From the NCBI RefSeq assembly GCF_030816115.1, contig NZ_JAUSXQ010000001.1:3701001-3765000 (forward strand): a stretch of 64,000 nt of DNA, in the 5' to 3' direction. Position 1 is the stretch's first letter, and every line of letters begins with the position of its first letter. The notes under the pieces were generated by a model. It was not told where the DNA came from, ran no database searches, and saw only the letters and a list, made by a program, of their open reading frames with translations. Positions 8,060 through 17,046 of the stretch are shown one piece after another. The position numbers and the translations under genes were made by a program. This DNA is from Chryseobacterium sp. W4I1. GTDB taxonomy: Bacteria; Bacteroidota; Bacteroidia; Flavobacteriales; Weeksellaceae.

Positions 8060-10162
8060 CTATTTACTTATTCCCATTTCATATAAAGCAAATGATATAA
8101 GATCTGCATTTTCGCTGATCACCTGCTCAGTTGCTCTTCCAGCTCCATGACCGGCATTTTTCTCAATCCTCAACAAAATAGGGTTTTTACAATCCTGCTT
8201 TTCTTGAAGTTCTGCACCGAATTTGAAGGAGTGTGCAGGAACTACTCTGTCATCATGGTCACTGGTAATAATCATTGTGGAAGGATAGCAAGTCCCTTTT
8301 TTTACGTTATGTACAGGAGAATAGGATTTTAGATATTCAAACATTTCTTTGCTGTCTTCTGCTGTTCCGTAGTCGTATGACCAACCAGCTCCGGCAGTAA
8401 ATTTATTGTATCTCAACATATCCAGAACACCAACACCCGGAAATGCTACTCTTGCAAGATCAGGACGCATGGTCATGGTTGCCCCCACAAGAAGTCCTCC
8501 GTTTGACCTTCCGGATAATGCCATATATTCTTTTGAAGTATATCCTTTCTTTTGAAGATATTCCCCAGCTGCAATGAAGTCTTCAAAAACATTTCTCTTC
8601 TGCGTTTTGGTTCCTGCATCGTGCCATTTTTTACCATATTCACCGCCACCACGGATATTAGGCACTGCATAGATGCCTCCGTTTTCCATCCAGATGGCAT
8701 TCACTACTGAGAATGAAGGCTGAAGGCTGATATTGAAACCTCCGTAAGAATACAGGATCGTAGGATTTTTACCATTAAGTTTAGTTCCTTTTTTATAATT
8801 GATCATCATCGGAATTTTGGTTCCGTCTTTTGAGGTATAGAATACTTGTTCGGAAACATAATCTTCGGGACTGAATTTTACTTTCGGTTTCTGATAAACT
8901 TCTGATTTCCCTGAATCTGCATTAAATTTATAGGTAGTGCCCGGAGTAATATAGTTGCTGAAAGAGTAGTAAAGCTCTTTTTCCTCTTCTTTTCCTCCTA
9001 AACCTCCAATATTTCCTTTTCCTGGAAGTGCAATTTCTCTCACTAATTTCCCTGTCTTATCAAACTGTTTTACCTGATCAATGGCATCGATCATGTAGGT
9101 TGCAAAGAAATATCCGCCGCCTGAAGAAATCCCTAAAACATTTTCTGTTTGTGGAATAACATCTTTCCAGGTGTCTGGAGAAGGATTGGTGATGCTTGTT
9201 TTTACGAGACGCATATTGGGTGCATCTTTATCTGTGAAGATAAACAGATCATCACCCTGTGTATCTACAATACTGACATTAATATCAAATCCTTTATTGA
9301 TCTGTACAAAATCACCCCCTTTCTTCAGATCCTTGATGTACAATTCATTTCCGTTGGTTGCATTGGCAGCAGAAATGATCAGGTACCTTTGATCTTCTGA
9401 AACACCGGCACCAAGATATCTTCTAGGTGTTTTATCACCACCGAAGATCAATTGATCCGCAGATTGTTTTGTTCCTAATTTATGGAAATAAACTTTATGC
9501 TTATCGGTCATTCCGGAAAGCACAGTTCCTTCTTTCGGCTTATCATAGCTTGAATAGTAGAACCCTTCATCACCCTGCCATGAAATTCCGCTGAACTTTA
9601 CGTCTAGTAATGTTTCATCGATCTGTTTCTTGCTAATAGCATCAATGACGATGATCTTATTCCAGTCACTACCGCCTTCTGAAATAGAATAGGCCGCCAG
9701 ATTTCCTTTTTTGTTAAATGAAAGATTGGAAAGTGAAGTAGTTCCTTTATCAGAAAACTTATTAGGATCTAAGAATATTTCTGTTGCTTTCGTTTTATTG
9801 TTAGTTCTGTATAAGATAGACTGCGCCTGAAGGCCGTCATTTTTATAATAATAGGTAAAATCTCCTTCTTTGAAAGGGGCTGAAATTTTCTCATAATTCC
9901 AGATATCTCTCAGCTGATTCTTGATCTTGTCTCTGAAAGGAATTTTTGAAAGATAGTTCTGGCTGTAAGCTACTTCATCATCTACCCATTTTTTTGTAGC
10001 TTCAGAATCATTTTCCAGATCTCTGTAAGGGTCTGAAACAGCGGTCCCGAAATAAGTATCTGTCTGGCTTCCTTTTAATGCTTTAGGATAATTCATTTTT
10101 TGAGAATAAAAAGTTGCTGAAAACAAAACTCCAGCAGTTAATAAGATAGGTTTGAAATTCAT
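8060..10162 (-). CDS. Prolyl oligopeptidase, S9A family, exported
   Basis: Serine peptidase cleaving after proline in short peptides. An N-terminal signal peptide (MNFKPILLTAGVLFSATFYSQ) suggests a periplasmic location. The family start DPYRDLEND...KKWVDDE is followed by a seven-bladed propeller and an alpha/beta-hydrolase domain. The catalytic triad is visible: Ser in SGRSNGG (about 553), Asp in SDHDDRVVP (about 640) and His in NAGHGAG (about 672). Length (about 700 aa) is normal. The ATG at 10162 is chosen; the longer frame starts with TTG at 10180 and would spoil the signal peptide. A TATTTTTG -7-like box lies just upstream. Single-gene unit with its own terminator. Confidence 0.95.
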   Translation of the reverse strand: MNFKPILLTAGVLFSATFYSQKMNYPKALKGSQTDTYFGTAVSDPYRDLENDSEATKKWVDDEVAYSQNYLSKIPFRDKIKNQLRDIWNYEKISAPFKEGDFTYYYKNDGLQAQSILYRTNNKTKATEIFLDPNKFSDKGTTSLSNLSFNKKGNLAAYSISEGGSDWNKIIVIDAISKKQIDETLLDVKFSGISWQGDEGFYYSSYDKPKEGTVLSGMTDKHKVYFHKLGTKQSADQLIFGGDKTPRRYLGAGVSEDQRYLIISAANATNGNELYIKDLKKGGDFVQINKGFDINVSIVDTQGDDLFIFTDKDAPNMRLVKTSITNPSPDTWKDVIPQTENVLGISSGGGYFFATYMIDAIDQVKQFDKTGKLVREIALPGKGNIGGLGGKEEEKELYYSFSNYITPGTTYKFNADSGKSEVYQKPKVKFSPEDYVSEQVFYTSKDGTKIPMMINYKKGTKLNGKNPTILYSYGGFNISLQPSFSVVNAIWMENGGIYAVPNIRGGGEYGKKWHDAGTKTQKRNVFEDFIAAGEYLQKKGYTSKEYMALSGRSNGGLLVGATMTMRPDLARVAFPGVGVLDMLRYNKFTAGAGWSYDYGTAEDSKEMFEYLKSYSPVHNVKKGTCYPSTMIITSDHDDRVVPAHSFKFGAELQEKQDCKNPILLRIEKNAGHGAGRATEQVISENADLISFALYEMGISK

Positions 10163-10207
10163 AATGAAGGATTTTCTCAAAAATACGCAAAGTATGTGAC
10201 ATAAAAA

Positions 10208-10228
10208 AAGCCCTGGTACCAGAGCTCT
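10208..10228 (-). terminator. Terminator after the paired secreted-protein genes
   Basis: Stem AGCxCTGGTACCAGxGCT followed by a T run on the minus strand, 28 bases past the stop at 10256. Confidence 0.7.
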
Positions 10229-10255
10229 TCATTTAAAAAAATATTTTAAAGGTCC

Positions 10256-10930
10256 TTATTTAGATCCAAAACTTTCAAAATAAAAATCCGTTAATTTGGA
10301 AACAATTTCATCTGGGCTGCCATTCCAATAGTATGTTTTTCCACCTTCATTAAGCTGATATAAGCTAAATTTTTGTTCGGTAGCTACCGTTTTATCTGCC
10401 TTTTTAAAATCCTGTACGCTCTGAACCAGGTATTTCTTAAGCTCTTCCGGCTTTACATTTTTTATATCTCCCGAAGGAATGTCTGAAAATTTTGCAGGAA
10501 CTTTGAAACTTACGGAATAATTAATCTCGGCAATTTTCTGATCTTCTACGTACTCATTCTGGACAACTTTTACTTCTTTAACCGTCAGTTTCCCGTTTTT
10601 AAAATTTTCTATCATGGCACTAAAGTAATCTTCAGCTTCTTTTCTGCAGGCTTCTCCCGTAGCTTTGGAAAAAGCAGATAAAAAGTGGTCTGTACTTTCT
10701 TTCATCATATCCTGGGAAACGGCTTTAAAATCTACCTGATAGGCATTTTCTCCTTCTACAGTTGGCCTTAGATAGTCATTCAGCTTGGCCAGTGTGGCAT
10801 CATCATTTTTAACGAAAGTACCAAAATACATTTCAAAAACTTCTGACGGTTTTTTCACTTCTGTCTGAGCTGTGAGATTTTGACTTAGAATTGCCAGCAT
10901 CAGCAGTAGGATGATTTTTAAATTCTTCAT
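10256..10930 (-). CDS. Secreted protein of unknown function, paralogue A
   Basis: 224 aa with a clear signal peptide (MKNLKIILLLMLAILSQNLTAQ). No catalytic motif is recognised. It shares, with the next gene upstream, the arrangement KP-x-VFxMYFxTFVKxDxxxLxxLNxYLxP near the N-terminus and KFSLYQL...KTYYWNGSPxExVxKLxDxYFxS at the C-terminus. Small alternating alpha/beta composition suggests a soluble periplasmic or surface protein. The two genes are 21 bases apart and end at a common terminator, so they are probably one operon. I do not recognise the family. Confidence 0.75.
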   Translation of the reverse strand: MKNLKIILLLMLAILSQNLTAQTEVKKPSEVFEMYFGTFVKNDDATLAKLNDYLRPTVEGENAYQVDFKAVSQDMMKESTDHFLSAFSKATGEACRKEAEDYFSAMIENFKNGKLTVKEVKVVQNEYVEDQKIAEINYSVSFKVPAKFSDIPSGDIKNVKPEELKKYLVQSVQDFKKADKTVATEQKFSLYQLNEGGKTYYWNGSPDEIVSKLTDFYFESFGSK

Positions 10931-10951
10931 ACTATATTTTGTTTGGAGTTA

Positions 10952-11623
10952 TTAGTGGCTTAAGCTTTTAAAATAGACTTCATTCAGTTTCCATACCAAT
11001 TCTTGCGGACCGCCGTTCCAGAAATAAGTATTCCCTTCTTTTTTAACCTGATAAAGTTTAAAAACCTGATGCACGACTACTTCACTTTCTGATTTGGCAA
11101 ACTCATTTGTTTTGTTTTTCAAATAGTTTTTCAGTTCTTCCGCTGACATTTTCTTTATTTCTTCAGGGTTCAATTGGGACATTTGCGCAGGTACAGGAAG
11201 TCTCATATCTACGCTAAGTTCTGTTATAAAACTGTTGTCAGCATATTCATTTTTGACTTCTTTTATACTGTTTACTGTATATCCTGTATTTTTTAGATTG
11301 CTTAAAACTGTATTGAAATATTGTTCAGCTTCTATCTTGCATGCAACAGCTTTATCTTTGGACAGGCCGGTAAGAAACATACCGGTAAGATTTTGAACCT
11401 CATCATTAAACGACTTTTCCAGGTTGATGGTATAGGCATTTTCACTACCAAGGAATGGAGTAAGGTAGGAATTAAGCCGTTGAAGGGCGTTCTCGTCCTG
11501 TTTTACAAAAGTATCAAAATACATCCCAAATACCTGTTCCGGTTTTACAGCTTTTGTCTGTGCAAAAAGGTTCTGTAAGCTAAACAGCATCATTAGCAAT
11601 AAAATTCTCATGGGGCTTTTCAT
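10952..11623 (-). CDS. Secreted protein of unknown function, paralogue B
   Basis: 223 aa with a signal peptide (MKSPMRILLLMMLFSLQNLFAQ). It is collinear with paralogue A downstream over its whole length: VFGMYFDTFVKQDENALQRLN, a central ACKIEAEQYF region, and a C-terminal KLYQVKKEGNTYFWNGGP. The tandem pair must come from a local duplication with substantial divergence since. The function is unknown. It is the first gene of the probable two-gene operon and lies downstream of prfA on the same strand. Confidence 0.75.
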   Translation of the reverse strand: MKSPMRILLLMMLFSLQNLFAQTKAVKPEQVFGMYFDTFVKQDENALQRLNSYLTPFLGSENAYTINLEKSFNDEVQNLTGMFLTGLSKDKAVACKIEAEQYFNTVLSNLKNTGYTVNSIKEVKNEYADNSFITELSVDMRLPVPAQMSQLNPEEIKKMSAEELKNYLKNKTNEFAKSESEVVVHQVFKLYQVKKEGNTYFWNGGPQELVWKLNEVYFKSLSH

Positions 11624-11703
11624 AGTTTTCTTTATTTTAAATAATGAATGATACAGCTAAAAAAAGCTCTTGAAAATTCAAGAGCCTGATTTATAATTTA
11701 TTA

Positions 11704-12789
11704 TTAATAATTTTCTTCTTCTCCCTTCATCTTCTCTGCATTTTCCGCCATGATGACCGCATCAATCATTTCAGAAATATCTCCGTTCATGTAGGCATCC
11801 AGATTATACATCGATTTATTGATCCTATGATCTGTGACCCTTCCCTGAGGATAATTGTAGGTTTTGATCTTTGCAGAACGGTCACCTGTGGAAACCATTG
11901 ATTTACGTTGTGCTGCAATATCGCCCTGAACTTTCTGCAATTCGATATCGTATAGTTTGGTTCTTAGCATTTCCATTGCCAATTCACGGTTAGCCAACTG
12001 GGAACGGGCCTGCTGACAAACCACCACCATTCCTGAAGGTTTGTGCGTCAACTGCACTTTTGTTTCAACCTTGTTTACGTTCTGACCTCCTGCTCCTCCT
12101 GAACGGGATGTCTGCATTTCGATATCTGCAGGATTCAGTTCAAAATCTACTTCTTCAGCTTCTGGTAAAACAGCTATTGTAATGGCTGAAGTATGCACTC
12201 TTCCTTGAGATTCTGTTTCAGGAACACGCTGCACACGGTGAACTCCGGATTCGAATTTCATAATTCCGTATACGCCTTCCCCTTCTACTTTCATGATGAG
12301 TTCTTTGTAGCCTTTTGCGGCGTCATTGGAATCTGTCACTTCGTGTCTCCAGCCTTTTGTCTTAAAATACATAGAGTACATTCTGTAGACGTCTTCCACA
12401 AAGATGGCAGCTTCATCACCACCGGTTCCGGCACGCAATTCCACAATAACGTTTTTGTCATCTGCAGGATCTTTAGGAATCAATAAAACTTTAAGCTCTT
12501 CTTCCAGACCCGGAAGTTTAGCCTGAGCTTCCAATTTCTCTTCCTTAGCCATATCTACCAAATCTCTGTCTGAACCATCAGCGATGATTTCTTCAGATTC
12601 TGCAATATTGTCTAAAGCCCCTTTATACTGATCGTATACTTTTACGATCTTTCCCAGATCACTGTATTCTTTGTTTAAAGAAGAATATCTTTTTTGATCT
12701 GAAATAATATCAGGCTGTATAATAAGGTCAGCAACCTCATTATATCTTTGTTTAATAGCTTCTAGTTTTGGAATTAACGATTTAGACAT
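11704..12789 (-). CDS. prfA: Peptide chain release factor 1
   Basis: Recognises UAA and UAG stop codons and triggers peptidyl-tRNA hydrolysis on the ribosome. 361 aa, the normal length. The GGQ motif lies at 234-236 in [14 protein letters not shown], whose Gln is the methylated catalytic residue. The stop-codon recognition loop reads PET at 190-192 in [14 protein letters not shown], fitting the RF1-type PxT rather than the RF2-type SPF. The start ATG at 12789 follows a TATCTTTG promoter element. A short hairpin-free gap separates it from the paralogue pair downstream. Confidence 0.97.
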   Translation of the reverse strand: MSKSLIPKLEAIKQRYNEVADLIIQPDIISDQKRYSSLNKEYSDLGKIVKVYDQYKGALDNIAESEEIIADGSDRDLVDMAKEEKLEAQAKLPGLEEELKVLLIPKDPADDKNVIVELRAGTGGDEAAIFVEDVYRMYSMYFKTKGWRHEVTDSNDAAKGYKELIMKVEGEGVYGIMKFESGVHRVQRVPETESQGRVHTSAITIAVLPEAEEVDFELNPADIEMQTSRSGGAGGQNVNKVETKVQLTHKPSGMVVVCQQARSQLANRELAMEMLRTKLYDIELQKVQGDIAAQRKSMVSTGDRSAKIKTYNYPQGRVTDHRINKSMYNLDAYMNGDISEMIDAVIMAENAEKMKGEEENY

Positions 12790-12808
12790 TCTGCAATTTT
12801 TGAGAGTG

Positions 12809-12816
12809 CAAAGATA
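12809..12816 (-). promoter_or_regulatory. Putative -7 element of prfA promoter
   Basis: Minus-strand TATCTTTG fits TAnnTTTG and lies 20 bases upstream of the start codon, implying a very short leader. The -33 element is not at canonical spacing. Confidence 0.5.
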
Positions 12817-12998
12817 AGAATTATTAATTCAAATTAAAATTCCTTTATCGAATGAAATATGCATCATTTTTTGAACCATTAAGATTTATAGCAGTTTTTT
12901 ATGGGATAAAAACCATCCTGTATCAGAATTTGATCAATAATCAGAAAAAAAAATTAACGGAGATTCAACATAAGATCATTAAAAAATCCAAGTAATGA

Positions 12999-14300
12999 TT
13001 ATTCAACGGGTTTTTTAAAAAATTTCTTGTCAATTCCATATAAAAGAAGTCCGAAGGCTACAATTCCAAGACCTATGATACTTTCTTTAGGATTATGAAT
13101 GAGGGTAAAATAGAGAATATAAATGCTGAAAATCAGAAAAACGGCCGGGAATACATAGAATAAGTTGGATTTGAAAATTTTCCGCTGGCCTTTTTTCAGA
13201 AAGAAAACAGTGGAAATAGATAGACTGGCAAATAATTGCAGAATAAATGCGGTATACACGAAGATCTCTTTAAAGCTTCCGGTCAGAATAATTACAGAAG
13301 CAATCACGGCATGGGCAAAGATTGCTCTCACCGGAATTCCCTTTTTATTGTTTACAGCAAGTGATCTCCACAAATGATTTTCCTTTGCAAAAGCCTGTGT
13401 CAGCCTTGAGCCTACCCACAGATAGCCGCTAATGGTAGCAATCAGCTGCAAAGCAATAAATATATTGACAATTTTCCCAAAACCGCTGCCCAGCATATTG
13501 CCTGCCGCTTCTCCCATTACATCTTCTTTTCCTGCCATCTGGCTTACCGATGCATGTTTGAGCATAATGTAATTAACAAGAAGATAACTTACCGTTACAA
13601 AAACAGTTCCTACAATTAAAGCTCTCGGTAGATTTTTCTGAACATCTTTGATTTCTCCGGCTATGTACGACGCAGAGTTCCATCCTGTATATGAATAGGT
13701 AACAAAAACCAGCGATGTTGCGAAAGCCGGAAGCATGATCTCGTCCTGCCAGCTGCTCCCAAATTCCAGGCTGTTTCCTGCTTCAGATCCGGGAAGCATT
13801 ACGCCCAGAATAATCAGAACAATTATAAACGCAATTTTGATAAAGGTAAAAAAATTATGAAACCTGCTGGATGTTTTAAGGCTGAATGATAATGTCGCTG
13901 CCACAAGAAAAATAAATCCTATCGCAAAACCGTTTCCAAAGGTATAATTAAATGTCGAAAGGTATTTTGACATCGCAAGGGCAGCCAAAGCTACAGGTGC
14001 CGAAAATCCTATGATCAGAGAGATCCAGCTGACCAGGTAGCCAAATGCGGGATGATACGTTTCTTTGAGATAAATATAATCTCCACCGTTTCCTTTAAAA
14101 TAAGACCCTAACTCAGCATAACAAAATGCCCCAAACAGAGCAAGGATCCCTCCGATGATCCACAACAGAAAAATACTGTAGGTGTTGGTTATATCTGAAA
14201 GCTGAAAACCCAAAGTCGTGAATATCCCCGTCCCGATCATATTGGAGACCACGATGGCAGCAGCAGTTTTCCAGCCAATCTGGTGTGTAGCAGTACTCAT
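12999..14300 (-). CDS. APC-superfamily amino-acid permease under SAM riboswitch control
   Basis: 433-aa integral inner-membrane protein with about 12 hydrophobic segments. The first segment has the APC signature GWKTAAAIVVSNMIGTGIF (the unwound GxG-type substrate site), and the second loop has CYAELGSYFKGNGGDYIYL. It starts 7 bases after the end of the upstream TonB-dependent receptor gene, so both should be read from the transcript that begins with the SAM-I riboswitch. From that context methionine or a related sulfur amino acid is the most likely substrate (inference); sequence alone does not fix specificity. The C-terminus is short and charged. Confidence 0.85.
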   Translation of the reverse strand: MSTATHQIGWKTAAAIVVSNMIGTGIFTTLGFQLSDITNTYSIFLLWIIGGILALFGAFCYAELGSYFKGNGGDYIYLKETYHPAFGYLVSWISLIIGFSAPVALAALAMSKYLSTFNYTFGNGFAIGFIFLVAATLSFSLKTSSRFHNFFTFIKIAFIIVLIILGVMLPGSEAGNSLEFGSSWQDEIMLPAFATSLVFVTYSYTGWNSASYIAGEIKDVQKNLPRALIVGTVFVTVSYLLVNYIMLKHASVSQMAGKEDVMGEAAGNMLGSGFGKIVNIFIALQLIATISGYLWVGSRLTQAFAKENHLWRSLAVNNKKGIPVRAIFAHAVIASVIILTGSFKEIFVYTAFILQLFASLSISTVFFLKKGQRKIFKSNLFYVFPAVFLIFSIYILYFTLIHNPKESIIGLGIVAFGLLLYGIDKKFFKKPVE

Positions 14301-14307
14301 TGATCAG

Positions 14308-16728
14308 TTAAAAATTAAAATTAAGCCTTCCGAAGAAATAATTCCCCAACGTTCCCATCTGAACAGGCGCATATTTAAACACTCCATAATATGAATTCGC
14401 ATAGATCTGAAGATCCGGGAAAACATCAAAAACATTATTAGCACCCACCGTTAGATTTATATTTTTCGTTATATCATAGCCTACACTTACATCCGTAACC
14501 ACTTTGGGAGTAAAGCTCTGAACTTTACCAAAAGGGTAACCATCGCGAATGACCTGGCCAAAGTACGTATTTCTTACCATGAAATTGAATTTTCCAATGG
14601 CATAATTGAGTCCTAAGGAAGCTTTTGTTTTTGGAGACAGGGTTTCTATGATGTTGATCTGATCCGGTCCGAAGAATTGATCCTGGGAAGGCACCAGTTT
14701 TTCAGGAAAATGAAAATCTGTGATCTTAGTTTCCGCGTAATTTCCTGCCAGATTGATGTTCAAATTTCCTCCACCCAGCTTCCAGTCGTAGGTAATTACT
14801 ATATCTGCACCTTTTGTTTCTGTATCAATGGCATTGGCGAAAAACCTTCCGCTTTCTACATTATACTGTGCTAGTCTCGGATCTTCAATATTACTGGTGA
14901 TTACGATTCTATCTTTTACTCTGATCCAGTACCCGTCAAGTGTTATCAACAATCTGTTGGCTGGTTTCAGCGTAAATCCGGCACTGGCATTGACTGAAGT
15001 TTCCTGTTTTAATTGATCGAAACCAAGCGCCCTGGCGGCATCACTGTCATTCCTGAAAATTCCTTTCGTTACAATTCCTAATCCCGAAGTGGAAATATCT
15101 GCATAAGAATTATTAAAATACTGCTGCTGAAGGGATGGAGCCCTGAAACCCGTTCCCACAGATGCTCTTACTGCATAGTTTTTTACAAATTCATACCTCA
15201 GCGCCAGTTTTCCGTTCAAGGTATTTCCAAAATCTGAATAATTCTCAAATCTTCCTGCCAAATCTATATTTAATTTCTTGGCTAAATCATAAGAAACATC
15301 TGCATACACCGCTGTCGAATGTCTGGATTTCTTCAAGGCATTATCCGGTGAAAAACCAATGAAGGATTGTGAGCCACCATTCCCAATCACCGTAGAACCA
15401 GGTGTTGCAGGGTTTCCATTGATATCATATCTTGTATAAGAAGCTTCATCTCCAGGTTTGATTTCATACTGTTCAAAACGGAACTCTCCACCAAATGCCA
15501 CATTAAACTGATTCAGATTTTTCGAAACATCAAGATTCACAGTATTCTGAAGGAAGCTGTGGGCTCCCGCATAAAAGCTTGTTGGAGATTTTACTCCCAA
15601 CGAAGCATTGTTTGTATTGTCTACATTGTAATTGAATGTATTGCTTCCAAAAGTATTGCTTAAATCAATCAGCCAGTTATTTACATTATATTTTGCTCCT
15701 AGTGCGTAAGAAAAATCATAGACCTGTGAGCTCAATGTAGCCTGAAATCCATTCGGATAAATAGAAGAAACCACATTGGATGTTTCACCCGGCAATCTCC
15801 TGAAACCAAAACCCTTTCCTTCTTTAATACTGAAGCCTCCGAAAGAATATAGTTTAAAACGTTCACTTAACGGATATTCAGAATTAAAAAACAACTGTGC
15901 CTGCCTGATCTGCGCATCTCCGATCTGAAAATTAAAATCATCACGTGTGAGACCTCTCTCTTTCAACATAGCATTGTCTGCATTGATAGCATCTTGAGGA
16001 TTATCTGCAAATTCGTAGGCAAAATTATCCCCAAAAATATCCAGATCATGATTCTGGGTTCTTGTCGTCTTACCTCTGTGGCTTAATTGTAATGAGAGAT
16101 TCACATAGCTGTCTTTTTTACCCAGAGAAGATCCGTAATTGATCCCGGTCTGATAAGTTTCTCCGTCATTTCTCCCACTAATTCCATAAGATGCCGAAGC
16201 AGATGCTCCGATATCTTTTTTAAGAATAATATTTACGACTCCTGCAATGGCATCAGAACCGTACTGTGCGGCAGCTCCATCCCTTAAAACCTCTATCCTG
16301 TCAATTGCGATCACGGGAATCGTACTCAGATCTGTACCTACGGATCCATTTCCAACGGTATTCTGATAATTGACCAATGAAGTCGTATGTCTTCTTTTTC
16401 CATTAATTAAAACCAGAACCTGATCTGGCCCCATTCCTCTTAAGGTTACGGGATCGATATGTTCCGTACCGTCAGAAGCGGACTGCCTTACGGAGTTAAA
16501 TGACGGAATCACATAATTCAATAAATCCTGAACGGTGGTTTGCGGAGCAGATCTTTGAAGTTTTTCTATATTGATAATATCTACGGGAACGGGTGTTTCC
16601 AGCTTTGTTCTTTTCGCATTCCGGTTTCCTACGATCACTACATCTTCGATTTGTGTTCCTTTTTCCTGTTCCTGTGCATTCACCAAAACGGAACCTAAGA
16701 GTATAACAGACAGGCTGAGTTTTTTCAT
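14308..16728 (-). CDS. TonB-dependent outer-membrane receptor, SAM riboswitch regulated
   Basis: 806 aa from the ATG at 16728, giving a signal peptide (MKKLSLSVILLGSVLVNAQ). A TonB-box-like EDVVIVG and a plug domain follow (TTVQDLLNYVIPSF, then VTLRGMGPDQVLVLINGKR, RIEVLRDGAAAQYGSDAIAG). The 22-strand barrel ends in the aromatic NFNF terminus typical of BAM substrates. A longer in-frame start at 16842 is rejected because it lies inside the riboswitch. Followed after 7 bases by the permease. There is no SusD partner, so it is a stand-alone receptor, and its ligand is probably a methionine- or sulfur-related compound (inference from the switch). Confidence 0.93.
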   Translation of the reverse strand: MKKLSLSVILLGSVLVNAQEQEKGTQIEDVVIVGNRNAKRTKLETPVPVDIINIEKLQRSAPQTTVQDLLNYVIPSFNSVRQSASDGTEHIDPVTLRGMGPDQVLVLINGKRRHTTSLVNYQNTVGNGSVGTDLSTIPVIAIDRIEVLRDGAAAQYGSDAIAGVVNIILKKDIGASASASYGISGRNDGETYQTGINYGSSLGKKDSYVNLSLQLSHRGKTTRTQNHDLDIFGDNFAYEFADNPQDAINADNAMLKERGLTRDDFNFQIGDAQIRQAQLFFNSEYPLSERFKLYSFGGFSIKEGKGFGFRRLPGETSNVVSSIYPNGFQATLSSQVYDFSYALGAKYNVNNWLIDLSNTFGSNTFNYNVDNTNNASLGVKSPTSFYAGAHSFLQNTVNLDVSKNLNQFNVAFGGEFRFEQYEIKPGDEASYTRYDINGNPATPGSTVIGNGGSQSFIGFSPDNALKKSRHSTAVYADVSYDLAKKLNIDLAGRFENYSDFGNTLNGKLALRYEFVKNYAVRASVGTGFRAPSLQQQYFNNSYADISTSGLGIVTKGIFRNDSDAARALGFDQLKQETSVNASAGFTLKPANRLLITLDGYWIRVKDRIVITSNIEDPRLAQYNVESGRFFANAIDTETKGADIVITYDWKLGGGNLNINLAGNYAETKITDFHFPEKLVPSQDQFFGPDQINIIETLSPKTKASLGLNYAIGKFNFMVRNTYFGQVIRDGYPFGKVQSFTPKVVTDVSVGYDITKNINLTVGANNVFDVFPDLQIYANSYYGVFKYAPVQMGTLGNYFFGRLNFNF

Positions 16729-16827
16729 CTTTTGTTCTTCTAAATTAAAATAATAAGCTTCCCCCGGAAATGATCCGCAGTGGCAAAAGACTTCAAGAAA
16801 TGGAAGTGTTGTCAGGATATTGACTTT

Positions 16828-16936
16828 GCTCATCTTCCCCACAATGGGCTGGAATTAGCACCTTTACACTTTTTAGAGACGTGCAGGTTGCTAAGGTTTC
16901 ACAGGGCCAAATCCCTCCACCTTTCTCGATAATCTA
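16828..16936 (-). ncRNA. SAM-I (S-box) riboswitch
   Basis: The minus-strand leader carries the conserved core of the SAM-I aptamer in order. P1/P2 has TTATCGAGAAAGGTGGAGGG, then the GGCCC and GTGAAACC/AGCAACC kink-turn and pseudoknot segments. The P3-P4 part has AAGGTGCTAATTCC, and GAAGATGAG closes P1. It lies 100 bases upstream of the TonB receptor start, so SAM binding should turn the receptor-permease operon off when methionine is plentiful. A later GC-rich hairpin near 16750-16780 may be the expression platform. Confidence 0.95.
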
Positions 16937-16939
16937 CTG

Positions 16940-16947
16940 CAAAAGTA
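16940..16947 (-). promoter_or_regulatory. Putative -7 element driving the riboswitch transcript
   Basis: Minus-strand TACTTTTG (TAnnTTTG) sits directly upstream of the aptamer 5' end. A TTTTGGGG block lies further upstream, but the spacing is longer than canonical. Confidence 0.55.
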
Positions 16948-17008
16948 GACTAATATTTTTAATTACCCACCCCAAAAGTAGATTTAGATATCCTGTACCA
17001 TGGTAAAA

Positions 17009-17042
17009 AAAGAGGAATAATGTAATTTCATTATCCCTCTTT
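17009..17042 (-). terminator. Terminator after the GH13 gene
   Basis: Stem AAAGAGGGATAATG / CATTATTCCTCTTT-like (one mismatch) followed by Ts on the minus strand, a few bases beyond the stop at 17047. Confidence 0.85.
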
Positions 17043-17046
17043 TTAT

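Noticed and set aside
16729..16842. A longer N-terminus for the TonB receptor starting at 16842
   Set aside because: The added 38 residues lie inside the SAM-I riboswitch and would hide the signal peptide that starts at 16728.
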